Assembly: GCA_900199655.1 (NCBI GenBank)
Contig: FZRE01000008.1
Span: forward strand, 85,239-149,238
Direction: 5' to 3'
DNA: 64,000 bases
Source of the DNA: Prevotellaceae bacterium KH2P17
GTDB lineage: Bacteria > Bacteroidota > Bacteroidia > Bacteroidales > Bacteroidaceae
Below the pieces are notes generated by a model. It searched no databases, was not told the origin of the DNA, and saw nothing but the letters and a program-made list of their open reading frames with translations. The stretch's first letter is position 1, and each line of letters opens with the position of its first letter. A program made the translations under genes and the position numbers. Shown here in pieces: positions 49,410 to 58,199 of the stretch.

Positions 49410-49775
49410 ATGGAGAAACTAACCAAGCAGGAAGAGGACGTGATGCAGGCAGTGTGGCGACTGCAGGGCTGCACCGTGCGCGAGATAGTTGACGCCCTGG
49501 GCCAGCCCAAGGCTCCTTACACCACCGTGGCGTCGGTAGTAGGCAATCTGAAAGCCAAAGGCTACGTTGCCCAGAGCCGCCGGGGCAACACCTATATATA
49601 TACACCGGCCATAGCGGAGAATGAGTACAAGCGGCAGTTCATGTCGGGTTTTGTGCGCGACTACTTCCGAGATTCTTTCAAAGAGATGGTCTCCTTCTTT
49701 GCCAAAGAGGAGAAGCTGTCGGAGAAAGACTTGCGTGACATCATCCGGGAAATAGAAAACGAGGAGGCAAAATGA
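49410..49775 (+). CDS. BlaI/MecI/CopY-family transcriptional repressor
   Basis: A 121-residue winged-helix repressor. It opens LTKQEEDVMQAVWRLQGCTVREIVDAL, with the recognition region PYTTVASVVGNLKAKGYVAQSRRGNTYIYTP and a C-terminal dimerisation helix. The partner M56 protease would cleave it in the dimer region. The stop overlaps the next start as ATGA. No beta-lactamase gene is near, so the controlled response is unknown and may be the M56 protein itself. Confidence 0.93.
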   Translation: MEKLTKQEEDVMQAVWRLQGCTVREIVDALGQPKAPYTTVASVVGNLKAKGYVAQSRRGNTYIYTPAIAENEYKRQFMSGFVRDYFRDSFKEMVSFFAKEEKLSEKDLRDIIREIENEEAK

Positions 49776-51334
49776 TGGTTTACGTATTGAAAGTCAATGT
49801 TGCCTTGGTGCTGCTTTACGCCTTTTACAAGTGCGTGTTGGGTCGTGACACCTTCTTCGGTTGGCGCCGTGCCGCCCTGATGGGTGTCTGTGTACTGTCG
49901 GTTCTCATACCTCTGCTCAATGTGGGGTACTGGTTGGAGCGCAGCAGTGCAGCCGTTGCCGTGGCACAGAACTATGCGGCAATCATGCTGCCAACGGTAG
50001 AGGTGAATGCCGGAGCATCCGCTTGGAGCTGGCAACAGGCACTCTGGGCGGTCTGGCTGTGTGGCGTGGCGCTGCTGTTGCTGCGCTTCGGGTGGCAGGT
50101 TGTTACCATCTGCCGGCTCAACAGGCATGCAACGCGGCAGGTGATAGACGGCACCACGGTTCGCGTTATGGACGATGAGGGCAGTCCGTTCTCGTTTTTC
50201 GGCTGGATATTCCTCAATCCCCAAGCGCTCACGGGCCGCGAACTGGCCGATGTCCTTGTGCACGAACGCACGCATGCCGCACAACTGCACTCGGCAGACG
50301 TGCTGGTGGCCGAAGTGTTCAGCATCCTTTGCTGGTTCAATCCCTTTGCATGGATGCTGAAGAGGGAAGTGAAAATCAATCTTGAATACCTGGCCGATGA
50401 GCATGTGGTGGCCGTAGGAAACGCGCGCAAAGCCTACCAGTACCACCTGCTTAGCCTGGCTTGCCGACCCTGCGTGCAGGCTCCGCTGCAAACGGAGTTG
50501 CGCTATGGCGACGTAGTTAATAACTTTTATGTTTTACCTTTAAAGCAAAGAATCATGATGATGAACAAGAAAAGAACACACGAATGGATGAAAACGAAGT
50601 ACCTGCTGGCGCTGCCGGTGGCTGCGGGGCTGCTTCTGGTGAGTAACATTGAGCTGGTGGCACGGTCGCTCGGCACACCTGCAGCAGAGCCGGTAACCGC
50701 AACTGCTGCGCCTGCTGCCATACAGCCTGCCACCCTGCAGGCACCATCGGCCGGCCCTTCGACAACCTCCGGCACGGCCATGCCCGTTCCACAGAAGAAA
50801 CAAACGCCCAAAGCGGGCCCGAGCAGCAAGGTGTTTGAGGTGGTGGAAGTAATGCCCGAGTATCCCGGTGGGACTGCGGCAATGATGAAATACCTCGCCG
50901 CCAACATCAAATATCCTAAGAAGGCAATAGACAAGAACATACAAGGGCGCGTTGTGGTGAGCTTCATTGTAGAGGCCGACGGCTCCGTTTCAAATGTGCG
51001 CACCGTGCGTTCAATATCCCCGGAGCTTGATGCCGAGGCGCTGCGTGTGGTGAAGGGCATGCCCAAATGGAAGCCCGGACGGCAGAAAGGCAAGGCGGTG
51101 AGGGTGAAATATACCATACCCGTGAGCTTTAAAACTACCGGAGACAAGACGGAGGAGAAGCCGACCGGCAACGTAGCTTACATCGTTGACGGCAAGCCGG
51201 AGGCCGACATCAGCAGCCTGAATCCTGCCGACATTGAGCATGTAGAGGTGATGAAGGATGCCGAATCGCTGCACAAGTACAATGCCGAAGGCAAAGAAGG
51301 CGTGGTGATTGTGACGACCCGCAAGACCAACTGA
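49772..51334 (+). CDS. BlaR1-like M56 peptidase fused to TonB_C and plug-like domains
   Basis: A 520-residue membrane sensor-protease. N-terminal helices are near 8-20, 33-52 and 88-105. The zinc site VHERTH (H164, E165, H168) is followed by EYLADE (205-210). A further helix lies at about 277-293, then a Pro/Ala/Thr-rich linker to about 350. A TonB C-terminal-like domain (358-454) contains EVMPEYPGGTAAMMKYL, and a TonB-receptor plug-like tail (466-517) contains VDGKP and VEVMKDAESLHKYN. In place of the penicillin-binding sensor of BlaR1 it has envelope domains, suggesting it senses something else. It is translationally coupled to the BlaI gene; a terminator follows. Confidence 0.9.
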   Translation: MMVYVLKVNVALVLLYAFYKCVLGRDTFFGWRRAALMGVCVLSVLIPLLNVGYWLERSSAAVAVAQNYAAIMLPTVEVNAGASAWSWQQALWAVWLCGVALLLLRFGWQVVTICRLNRHATRQVIDGTTVRVMDDEGSPFSFFGWIFLNPQALTGRELADVLVHERTHAAQLHSADVLVAEVFSILCWFNPFAWMLKREVKINLEYLADEHVVAVGNARKAYQYHLLSLACRPCVQAPLQTELRYGDVVNNFYVLPLKQRIMMMNKKRTHEWMKTKYLLALPVAAGLLLVSNIELVARSLGTPAAEPVTATAAPAAIQPATLQAPSAGPSTTSGTAMPVPQKKQTPKAGPSSKVFEVVEVMPEYPGGTAAMMKYLAANIKYPKKAIDKNIQGRVVVSFIVEADGSVSNVRTVRSISPELDAEALRVVKGMPKWKPGRQKGKAVRVKYTIPVSFKTTGDKTEEKPTGNVAYIVDGKPEADISSLNPADIEHVEVMKDAESLHKYNAEGKEGVVIVTTRKTN

Positions 51335-51383
51335 CAGCCCCGGTGCCATTAGCTGCATCCTGCACCAAGGTCGAAACTTTCAT

Positions 51384-51418
51384 ACAGCCTGCCTCTCCGT
51401 GAGTGCAGGCTGTTTTGT
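51384..51418 (+). terminator. Terminator of the BlaI/M56 operon
   Basis: ACAGCCTGC pairs perfectly with GCAGGCTGT across a 12-nt loop, followed by TTTTGT. Confidence 0.8.
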
Positions 51419-51493
51419 GTGCATCCGCCCGCGTGCCTGCTGCGCTCCTTTCGATTTATGCCTGCATGCTGCCGGCCTTGTCGATATTTTCGT

Positions 51494-51501
51494 TATCTTT
51501 G
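51494..51501 (+). promoter_or_regulatory. -7 box of the gene at 51517
   Basis: TATCTTTG, 15 nt ahead of the ATG, which sets the start at 51517 rather than at upstream codons. Confidence 0.65.
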
Positions 51502-51516
51502 CAAAAAAATAGCCAG

Positions 51517-52245
51517 ATGAACAAATACAAGGTAGTAGGCTCTATGGTGCGGGGCTTTTTTGAGGGCTTCTTCTCGGGACTCATGGACGGCAGAGGCCAT
51601 CAGCCCGGCAGCAGAATACTGAAACAACTGCTGGCCGAGCACTATGAGCAGGTGTCGGAATACTTCTTTCAGGTAATGTTTCCGCTGCTTGTAACGATGA
51701 ATTTCGACAGTTACGAGCAGGCGGTAGAGGGCATGCGGAAGCGCCATTTCTCCAACTCTACCTCCGTGAAGATGCTGTTGCGCTTTGCCTGCGGCAGCAA
51801 GCAGCTGTTCGATGCAATGACAGGAGAGTACAAGCGGCAGATGGAATGTTTGCTCGGCGGCCGGTTCCAACGGCAGGAGGAGCACTTGGCCGGGCTCGTG
51901 ACAGGCAGCGACCAGCCCGACTGCGATGAGGCGCAGGCCATCCGGTGGGTAGTTCGTGCTTTCATGCAGTCCTATGCCGCGGGCATTAAAGCAGCCGGAA
52001 CGGGCAAGGCTTCATTGCATCAGCCCACGGTGCTGCGCATGATGGTGAGCGGCATGGCGACGCTGCTGCACGACAAACCCTTTGATGAGTGGGCCGATGC
52101 AGAAACCGTCGGGCTCGACGGCGTGTTCCGTCGGGCGTGCCGAACGGCGCAGAACTATGAAATTCTCATCACCGAGATGAACCAGGCCTATGCCGACCTG
52201 GCTGCCAACGAGGGCATTGTTTCGGCCGATGACAGGGCAAACTGA
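51517..52245 (+). CDS. Protein of unknown function, helical, cytoplasmic
   Basis: A 242-residue protein that I do not recognise. It opens MNKYKVVGSMVRGFFEGFFSGLMDG and has no signal peptide and no long hydrophobic segment. Composition is strongly helix-favouring, with many Q, E, M and A residues. Its alternating helices recall the ligand domain of TetR-type proteins, but no helix-turn-helix is visible at the N-terminus, so that is only a weak idea. It has its own promoter and follows the M56 operon terminator. Codon use looks like that of its neighbours. Confidence 0.6.
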   Translation: MNKYKVVGSMVRGFFEGFFSGLMDGRGHQPGSRILKQLLAEHYEQVSEYFFQVMFPLLVTMNFDSYEQAVEGMRKRHFSNSTSVKMLLRFACGSKQLFDAMTGEYKRQMECLLGGRFQRQEEHLAGLVTGSDQPDCDEAQAIRWVVRAFMQSYAAGIKAAGTGKASLHQPTVLRMMVSGMATLLHDKPFDEWADAETVGLDGVFRRACRTAQNYEILITEMNQAYADLAANEGIVSADDRAN

Positions 52246-52406
52246 ACTGCGCCAGTATTGTTTTCACCTTATTATATATAGTAAAGTCCACACCAAAATG
52301 CCCCCTCACCGGGTTTCATCAACCCTTCCTGCCATCGGTTCAGCTTTCATGTAGGCAGGCACGGCGTGGCTTGTGCGGTCTCCGTACCTTTGACTTGCTG
52401 CTGTAA

Positions 52407-53435
52407 TCAGAAATGGGTCATGACCTCTATCACGAACTTGTCACGCTCTGATACCTTTGCCAGAGACCTGTCATCGTAGAAGTATTTCTCGTAATTGATG
52501 CGGATGTCACTCACGAACGGCTTGTTGATGCTCAGCGTTACGCCCCCCGTAACCCTGCTGCGCTTGTAATCGTTGATGACCAACGAGCCTGCTTTGTCTT
52601 CTTTATCATTCAAGTATCTCTTGCCGTCGCTGTGATCGCTCATGAAATCGTATCTCACCAAAGGCGATATCTTCTGAAAGAAGCATTTCTTCAGCGGGAT
52701 GTCATAACTGATGAAACTGTCGAAAGAGTTTACTGCCTTGAACGAATTGTTTTCATAGTGCTTGTAAAGGTATTCCACTTCGGCAATGAAACCTTTCCGG
52801 TGAAAGGTCATGCCGGCATCGTACATCATGACATCAACATGGTCGGGCTTTATCTTCTGGGCACTGAACTGTAAATCGAGCCCTATCGGAAGCATGGCAA
52901 CGACCTTGGCGGAGAAGTTGATGTTGTTCGTCCAAAAGTCTTTCTGATCGGTCAGTCCGGAACCATTGAACAGCCCGGCACGCACATTGACCGGGAATCC
53001 GGGATGAAAGGTAAAGGCCAGCTCGGCACCCACGTCTCGCACATTGCCCACCTGCTTGGCGATAAAAGACCGATTGGCAAAGTACTGCTGGTGGGGAGAA
53101 CGGTGAGCATCGATGGTGAAGGGAACACGCTCTTGTCCAATGGTGAACTGGAAGTTGCGCCAAGGCTTGATGCAGGTGTAAGCATCAAGCATCTTGATTT
53201 TCCCTTCGTCGCAAAGATCTATCTCCGCTTTGTACGAAACCTTGTCGCTAATTTGCCCCGAAACATTCACGCGAGCGGTTCGCACCTCAAACCTTCCTTC
53301 CTTTTCGTTTGTCTGATACTCGTACTTGCCTCGCAGGGTTCCGCCAATCTTTACTTTGGGTTCACTTTCTGTTTGGGCGAAAGCAATGAGGGCCCAAAAG
53401 GCAGCAGACAAAGTCAGTGATAACCTTAAATTCAT
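52407..53435 (-). CDS. Outer-membrane porin of the phosphate-selective O/P family
   Basis: A 342-residue beta-barrel protein. The signal peptide ends ALIAFA at residue 20. Alternating polar and aromatic strands begin VKIGGTLRGKYEYQTNEKEGRFEVRTARVNVSGQISDKVSYKAEIDL, the characteristic first strands of the OprP/OprO-like family. The protein ends in a terminal phenylalanine (VMTHF), as barrel proteins do. It may pass phosphate or pyrophosphate, but selectivity cannot be read from sequence. It lies downstream of, and in the same direction as, the beta-helix lipoprotein and TonB receptor genes, though a terminator separates them. Confidence 0.82.
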   Translation of the reverse strand: MNLRLSLTLSAAFWALIAFAQTESEPKVKIGGTLRGKYEYQTNEKEGRFEVRTARVNVSGQISDKVSYKAEIDLCDEGKIKMLDAYTCIKPWRNFQFTIGQERVPFTIDAHRSPHQQYFANRSFIAKQVGNVRDVGAELAFTFHPGFPVNVRAGLFNGSGLTDQKDFWTNNINFSAKVVAMLPIGLDLQFSAQKIKPDHVDVMMYDAGMTFHRKGFIAEVEYLYKHYENNSFKAVNSFDSFISYDIPLKKCFFQKISPLVRYDFMSDHSDGKRYLNDKEDKAGSLVINDYKRSRVTGGVTLSINKPFVSDIRINYEKYFYDDRSLAKVSERDKFVIEVMTHF

Positions 53436-53518
53436 CAGTTTATCTTTTTATTAATTAGTGCTTACATGTATTTTTTGTTTTTTCTCACCTATGGCTCCTG
53501 GCTCCAGTTCTTAGATTG

Positions 53519-53526
53519 CAAAGTTA
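53519..53526 (-). promoter_or_regulatory. -7 box of the porin gene
   Basis: On the minus strand TAACTTTG, about 84 nt upstream of the ATG, which implies a leader of some 75 nt. Confidence 0.5.
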
Positions 53527-53615
53527 AGCCATGTGTGTTGCAAAAGCGTTACAATACTGTTGACATGATATTACGCTCCAGTAATGTAACAGGAAAGAAA
53601 CATCTGCACGATACA

Positions 53616-53650
53616 AACAAAAAATCTGTCGACTCAACATGAGCCGACAG
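53616..53650 (-). terminator. Terminator after the beta-helix lipoprotein gene
   Basis: On the minus strand CTGTCGGCTCA pairs with TGAGTCGACAG (one G-U pair) around a 3-nt loop and is followed by TTTTTTG. Confidence 0.85.
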
Positions 53651-53676
53651 ACTATGTTTTTCATAGATAAGCCTTA

Positions 53677-55215
53677 CTAATATTTTGTATTCTGAGGATC
53701 GAAGTTAGTCCAACTGTTCAGCCAGTTGTCGCCGGCAGCGAAGGCTCCGATGTACGTTACCTTGCTGAACCATGAGCCGAGGCTGGCGAAGTTGGCAGCA
53801 TTGAGTACCGGACTTGCATTAGTTGGCATGTATCCATTGCTTTCAAAAGCGAGGTCGGCGATGTTGTCAAAGACTCTATTGCCGCTTTGTCCGAGGAACC
53901 ATGTTGAGGAGAAACTCTTCTGCTTCTGGTCAGTTACAGGCTTGCTGTCGCTGTCATAGCCTGTTACAAGCACGTTGTCGTAAAGTTTGTTGGCATCAGT
54001 TCCCACGGCATCAACACCGGCAAAGTAGAAATTGTTGATTTTCAGGCTTCCTGCAGTTGCTGAACCCTGCGTGTCTCCTTTCTGGTTATCGAGCAGAAGG
54101 CCAATAGGCCATCCCAGCGCAACTGAATTAAAGCAGTTGAGACGAGAGTTGCGGCGTATCTGCATGGCCGACTGGAATTTTCCCAAGGCAGCACCGTTGT
54201 TGGGATTCATGTTTCCTCCGGTGATATAATCTTCTGAATTCTTAAACTGATTGTCGAGCTTAGGGCCGACGAAAGTAATATTGGAGAAAGTGGCCGTGGT
54301 GTAAGGGCTGACTGCAGAGCCATCTGCGCTGTTGTCGCTTTCAAAACCGTTGCTCTGTGAGGTATCGGCTATCTTGCTGTCACGAACAATGAGTCCGAAC
54401 TGCACGTTACCAGAATAACCGTTATCGGTATCGAAGTCGTCGTCCCAACCACGATAGGCTATCAGGTACTTGCAGTTAACGGTTCCGCCAAACCACTCGT
54501 AAGAGTCGTCGTTAGAGTACGATATCTGTACATGGTCTATGGTTGTACCTGAACCGACAGAGCCAAGAGTGAGGCCATTGATTTCCTTGTCCTTCTTGAA
54601 AGGATAGCCGGCAAACTCTATACGCACATACTCCAGAATGCCGGAGTTGTCAGTGTCGCTGTTGCCGCCATGCTTGGTACGGGGCCCTCCTTCTATCTGC
54701 ATCTCCGTCTGGTTGTTTGTAGCTTTGCCGCAAAGGATAACGCCACCCCAATCGCCCGGCTTACGGCTGCCTGCCGGCTGCTCCGAAGTAAAGACGATAG
54801 GCTCGGTTGCAGTGCCCTTGGCTATGATTTGTCCGCCACGTTCAGCGATGAGGCTGGCCTTGGTGTCCTTATCGCCCTTGATAATGGTACCGGGTTCGAT
54901 GGTGAGTTGAGAGCCGTCTGCAATATAGACCCATCCCTTGAGCAGGTAAGTACCCTTTTTCAGTGTCTGTTTGCCCTTGAAGACAAATTCCTGATCGCCG
55001 TTGCCTATCACGTTGCCATTGACGTTCTCGTTACCTTTGTCATCGAAAAGAATATGGTCGCATGCTTTCAGTCCATTGTCAGTCGACCACGAATAGCCCG
55101 TGTTCTCATTTCCGCCACCATTGCCTCCGGTAACGGGGTCGTCACTACTACATGCTGTGAGCGAGGCTAAGGCCATCATGATGCTCAAACAGCTAATCAT
55201 CTTTTTACCATTCAT
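53677..55215 (-). CDS. Surface lipoprotein with right-handed beta-helix-like repeats
   Basis: A 512-residue lipoprotein. The start is ATG at 55215; a GTG three codons earlier is less likely. The lipobox is ASLTAC followed by SSDD. Gly/Asn/Asp-rich strands (GSQLTIEPGTIIKGDKDTKASLI, GQIIAKGTATEPIVFTSEQP, GDWGGVILCGKA, SYSNDDSYEWFGGTVNCKYLIAYRGWDDDFDTDNG) suggest a parallel beta-helix with possible calcium sites. It directly follows a TonB-dependent receptor gene (20 nt gap), so it may serve as that receptor's surface-exposed substrate-binding partner or act on the same substrate. No catalytic motif is evident. Confidence 0.75.
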   Translation of the reverse strand: MNGKKMISCLSIMMALASLTACSSDDPVTGGNGGGNENTGYSWSTDNGLKACDHILFDDKGNENVNGNVIGNGDQEFVFKGKQTLKKGTYLLKGWVYIADGSQLTIEPGTIIKGDKDTKASLIAERGGQIIAKGTATEPIVFTSEQPAGSRKPGDWGGVILCGKATNNQTEMQIEGGPRTKHGGNSDTDNSGILEYVRIEFAGYPFKKDKEINGLTLGSVGSGTTIDHVQISYSNDDSYEWFGGTVNCKYLIAYRGWDDDFDTDNGYSGNVQFGLIVRDSKIADTSQSNGFESDNSADGSAVSPYTTATFSNITFVGPKLDNQFKNSEDYITGGNMNPNNGAALGKFQSAMQIRRNSRLNCFNSVALGWPIGLLLDNQKGDTQGSATAGSLKINNFYFAGVDAVGTDANKLYDNVLVTGYDSDSKPVTDQKQKSFSSTWFLGQSGNRVFDNIADLAFESNGYMPTNASPVLNAANFASLGSWFSKVTYIGAFAAGDNWLNSWTNFDPQNTKY

Positions 55216-55235
55216 AACTTTCACTTTTAGAGTTA

Positions 55236-57923
55236 TTAAAATTTATATTCTATCGATAATCCTATGTTTCTTCCGGGTTTGAAGCAGCGTGTTATTTCCT
55301 CCACTTCCCTATGCGTTCCATCCGAATAGCTGACATTGGCAAACTGCTTATAATATACTTTCTCGGCTAAAAGGTCTCTCACGTTGAGTTTCACGTTCCA
55401 GTGACGGCCAAACTTCTTGGACAGAGACACATCGATGGTGTTGCGGGGCATCTCGTAGCTGTCGGGGATGCGTGCGGTATCTTCGCCCGTAACGGCCCCC
55501 TCGCTTCTTCCTACACCGATGATTCGTTTGCCGATGCGGTTGTAGAGCACTGCTGCCTGCAGCTGTATCTGCTCGTTCATATAGAAAAGACCGGTATTTA
55601 CAAGATAAGGAGACTGCCCTTGCATCGGCCGGTTTTCCTCTTTACTCCCGGGAGCAAATTCAACCCGGCTTTTTATCAGGGCTCCGTTAAAAGACCAGCT
55701 GAAGTTTTTGAGACCAATGACCGACAGGTCCTTCCGTATGTCAAGCTCCAATCCATAGTTGTTGGCGCTCATGGCATTCTTGTAGGAGTAAACCAGATCG
55801 GTGCCTCCGGCTACGGTGTAGGTCCACTCTATCGGATTGTCAAAATGCTTGTAGAATGCGGCCAACGAGATGTATTCTGCCTTGCTTGGGTAATACTCCC
55901 ACCGCAAATCCAGGTTGTCTACATAACAACTGTTGAGTTCTGTGTTTCCCTGAACGTCTGAAGACAGGTCGAAATCGTAGTACACCGAGGGAGACACCTC
56001 CCTGAATTCGGGCCTGTTGACACTCCGCCCGTAACTTGCACGCAGTTGGTGCCGGTCGTTGAACTTGTAGGTTACGTTGACCGAAGGGAACAGGTCGTTT
56101 GTAACATAATGGCGTGACGACTCGCTTTTCTCATTGTCTCGTGTATTCGAGATAAGCTCCATGTCGTTATGTTCGAAGCGGATGCCTGCCAGCACATCTA
56201 TCCGACCAAAGGGGAGAGCCGCCGACAGATAGCCTGCGCCAAGCGTGTTGTGCCCCCTGTAGTTGTTACGCCACTGCGAGAGCTCCAGCAGATAGAGCTT
56301 GTCCGTGCCGTAGTTTTGCCCGTCACTCAGCAGTGTAGGCATGTCCATGTGGCGGAAGTCGGCCGGCATGTTGTTATTGTCCGCATTCCAGTTGTACACC
56401 ATTTCTGTGGTTGTGTATTCTCTGGTACGGTACTCGCCGTAGATGCCGCTCTTGAGCGAAGGGCTCCACGAGGCGAAATTGAATTTGTGCGAATAGTTGG
56501 CATTGGCCGAGAGTATGTGCTCGTCGAGCTTTGTCCATTCGCGCGAGATGTCGTTACCGGTACTTAGAGCATAGACACCGCTTTCGAGGGCGTCGTCTAC
56601 AAGATATCTGCGGCGGTCGGGCAGACGACGGTTGGCATAAGCATAGCCGACACTCCAGTCAAGTGCATCGCCGCTCATTGCCGTATGCCTGCCCGTTATC
56701 TGTCCCTCGTAGGTAGTTCGGCTGCGGTAATAATACTCGGCCGAGTGCTCCATATTGGCCTGAGCAGTCACGCCCTCACGCCAGGTGTATCTTGTATTGG
56801 TTAACCTATTGAAGATGTTCTTCAGCTGATATTTGTTGTTGCCGGTCCTGCTCAGGAAGGTAAGATTAAGCATTGCGCCGAGCCGGTCGTTGATATTGTA
56901 CTGGTCGTCGACCGAGTGGCGCAGGTAGTTCCTGCGGTCGTTGGCGGCGTCATACACGCCGTAGAGGTTGTTCTGCATGTCTGCAAGGGTGCGGTACTCG
57001 TTGGTATAGTTTACAGAAGCTATCATTCCCAACTTGGCTTCTCCCAGTTGCCACTGCTGACCGGCCGATGCAGCGAGCTTGATGTCGCCAACTGGTTTCA
57101 TCTCTTTGGTAAACCAGCTTTCGTTCCGTTGGTTTTTCAGGAAGCTGCTGAAGTGAGTACCGTCGTTCCAGTTCCCACCTACCTGTACCGAAGCGTATTG
57201 CTGCAATGGAATCTCCTTGGTATCAATCATGATGAAACCACCTGTATAGTCGGCAGGATATGGCGCCGACGGCGTTTTCACGATGGTCAGATTGTCTATC
57301 TGCGAGCTTGGAATGATGTCGAAAGAGAACGCCCGGCTGTCTGCCTCGCTGCTTGGAACGGCTCCGCCGTTAACCCACACGTTGTTGTAACGCTGCGACA
57401 GGCCGCGCACCATCACGAACTTGTCCTCTATGATGCTCACACCGGGCACCCGGCGAATAATTTCGCCGGCGTTGCTGTCCTGTGTTTTCTGTATTTCCTG
57501 TGCCGATACGTTGCTCACTATCACCATGCTGCTTTTCACCTTCTGTATGGCAGCCGTTTCGGTATTCGTTCTTTGCACGGCAGCCACGGTAACTCCGCTC
57601 AGCTGCTGCTCGTCGGTCGTCATCTCAACGGTCACCTTCCTGCCCGCTGCTTTCGTGGCTTCAACTCCTTCTATCTTCTGACTTTTGTATCCTATATACT
57701 TTATATATAAGGTGTAAGACTTCTCTTGCAGCCCTTCGATTGTAAAGTCACCGTCCGTATTGGCAATGCCTTTCAGGCTCGTACCGTCTACTTCAATGAC
57801 AGCACCCATAAGTGGCTCCTTGGTCTTCTTGTCAACTATGCGGCCTGTAATTTGCTGTGCCGAAACCTGCAAAGCTGAAATTGCAAGTAAAAGTGCTGCC
57901 ATCCGTCTTTTGTAGATATTCAT
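55236..57923 (-). CDS. TonB-dependent receptor with carboxypeptidase-like N-terminal domain
   Basis: An 895-residue outer-membrane receptor. The ATG at 57923 is used because the apparent upstream start at 57935 is a TTG. The signal peptide ends at about residue 22 (ALQVSA). A CarboxypepD_reg-like domain follows (about 24-110, with GRIVDKKTKEPLMGAVIEVDG and NTDGDFTIEGL). The plug contains AGEIIRRVPGVSIIEDKFVMVRGLSQRYNNVWVNG, and the barrel ends SIEYKF. It differs from SusC in lacking the VVVIGYG signature and in size. Substrate unknown; pairing with the beta-helix lipoprotein and nearby porin may hint at phosphate-related uptake. Confidence 0.88.
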   Translation of the reverse strand: MNIYKRRMAALLLAISALQVSAQQITGRIVDKKTKEPLMGAVIEVDGTSLKGIANTDGDFTIEGLQEKSYTLYIKYIGYKSQKIEGVEATKAAGRKVTVEMTTDEQQLSGVTVAAVQRTNTETAAIQKVKSSMVIVSNVSAQEIQKTQDSNAGEIIRRVPGVSIIEDKFVMVRGLSQRYNNVWVNGGAVPSSEADSRAFSFDIIPSSQIDNLTIVKTPSAPYPADYTGGFIMIDTKEIPLQQYASVQVGGNWNDGTHFSSFLKNQRNESWFTKEMKPVGDIKLAASAGQQWQLGEAKLGMIASVNYTNEYRTLADMQNNLYGVYDAANDRRNYLRHSVDDQYNINDRLGAMLNLTFLSRTGNNKYQLKNIFNRLTNTRYTWREGVTAQANMEHSAEYYYRSRTTYEGQITGRHTAMSGDALDWSVGYAYANRRLPDRRRYLVDDALESGVYALSTGNDISREWTKLDEHILSANANYSHKFNFASWSPSLKSGIYGEYRTREYTTTEMVYNWNADNNNMPADFRHMDMPTLLSDGQNYGTDKLYLLELSQWRNNYRGHNTLGAGYLSAALPFGRIDVLAGIRFEHNDMELISNTRDNEKSESSRHYVTNDLFPSVNVTYKFNDRHQLRASYGRSVNRPEFREVSPSVYYDFDLSSDVQGNTELNSCYVDNLDLRWEYYPSKAEYISLAAFYKHFDNPIEWTYTVAGGTDLVYSYKNAMSANNYGLELDIRKDLSVIGLKNFSWSFNGALIKSRVEFAPGSKEENRPMQGQSPYLVNTGLFYMNEQIQLQAAVLYNRIGKRIIGVGRSEGAVTGEDTARIPDSYEMPRNTIDVSLSKKFGRHWNVKLNVRDLLAEKVYYKQFANVSYSDGTHREVEEITRCFKPGRNIGLSIEYKF

Positions 57924-57962
57924 CTTACTTTCCAAATATTGATAATCATTTTTTTACAGCGA

Positions 57963-57970
57963 CAAAAGTA
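57963..57970 (-). promoter_or_regulatory. -7 box of the TonB receptor operon
   Basis: On the minus strand TACTTTTG, 40 nt upstream of the ATG at 57923. Confidence 0.55.
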
Positions 57971-58199
57971 CAGGGTCTATATTTCATTATCATTGCATCT
58001 GAATTTAAATACAATTTCACCTGAAAAAATCATCCAAGCAGCTTCGCATGGCTTATTTCAGTCGCCGAGTCTTGCCTGCAGCTTCGCGCCCGCGCCCGCT
58101 TCTCCTTATTATATAGGCCGCGCTGCCGTTGCGCCGCAGTGCGACGACGGCCTGATAACTTTGTTTTGAAAGAGGAAGATAACAGTTGATTTAGCCCCG

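Noticed and set aside
49772..51334. True beta-lactam sensor BlaR1
   Set aside because: No penicillin-binding C-terminal domain is present; the C-terminus is TonB_C plus a plug-like segment and no beta-lactamase is adjacent.
57924..57935. Longer TonB receptor beginning at 57935
   Set aside because: The codon there is TTG; the ATG at 57923 is followed by a normal signal peptide.
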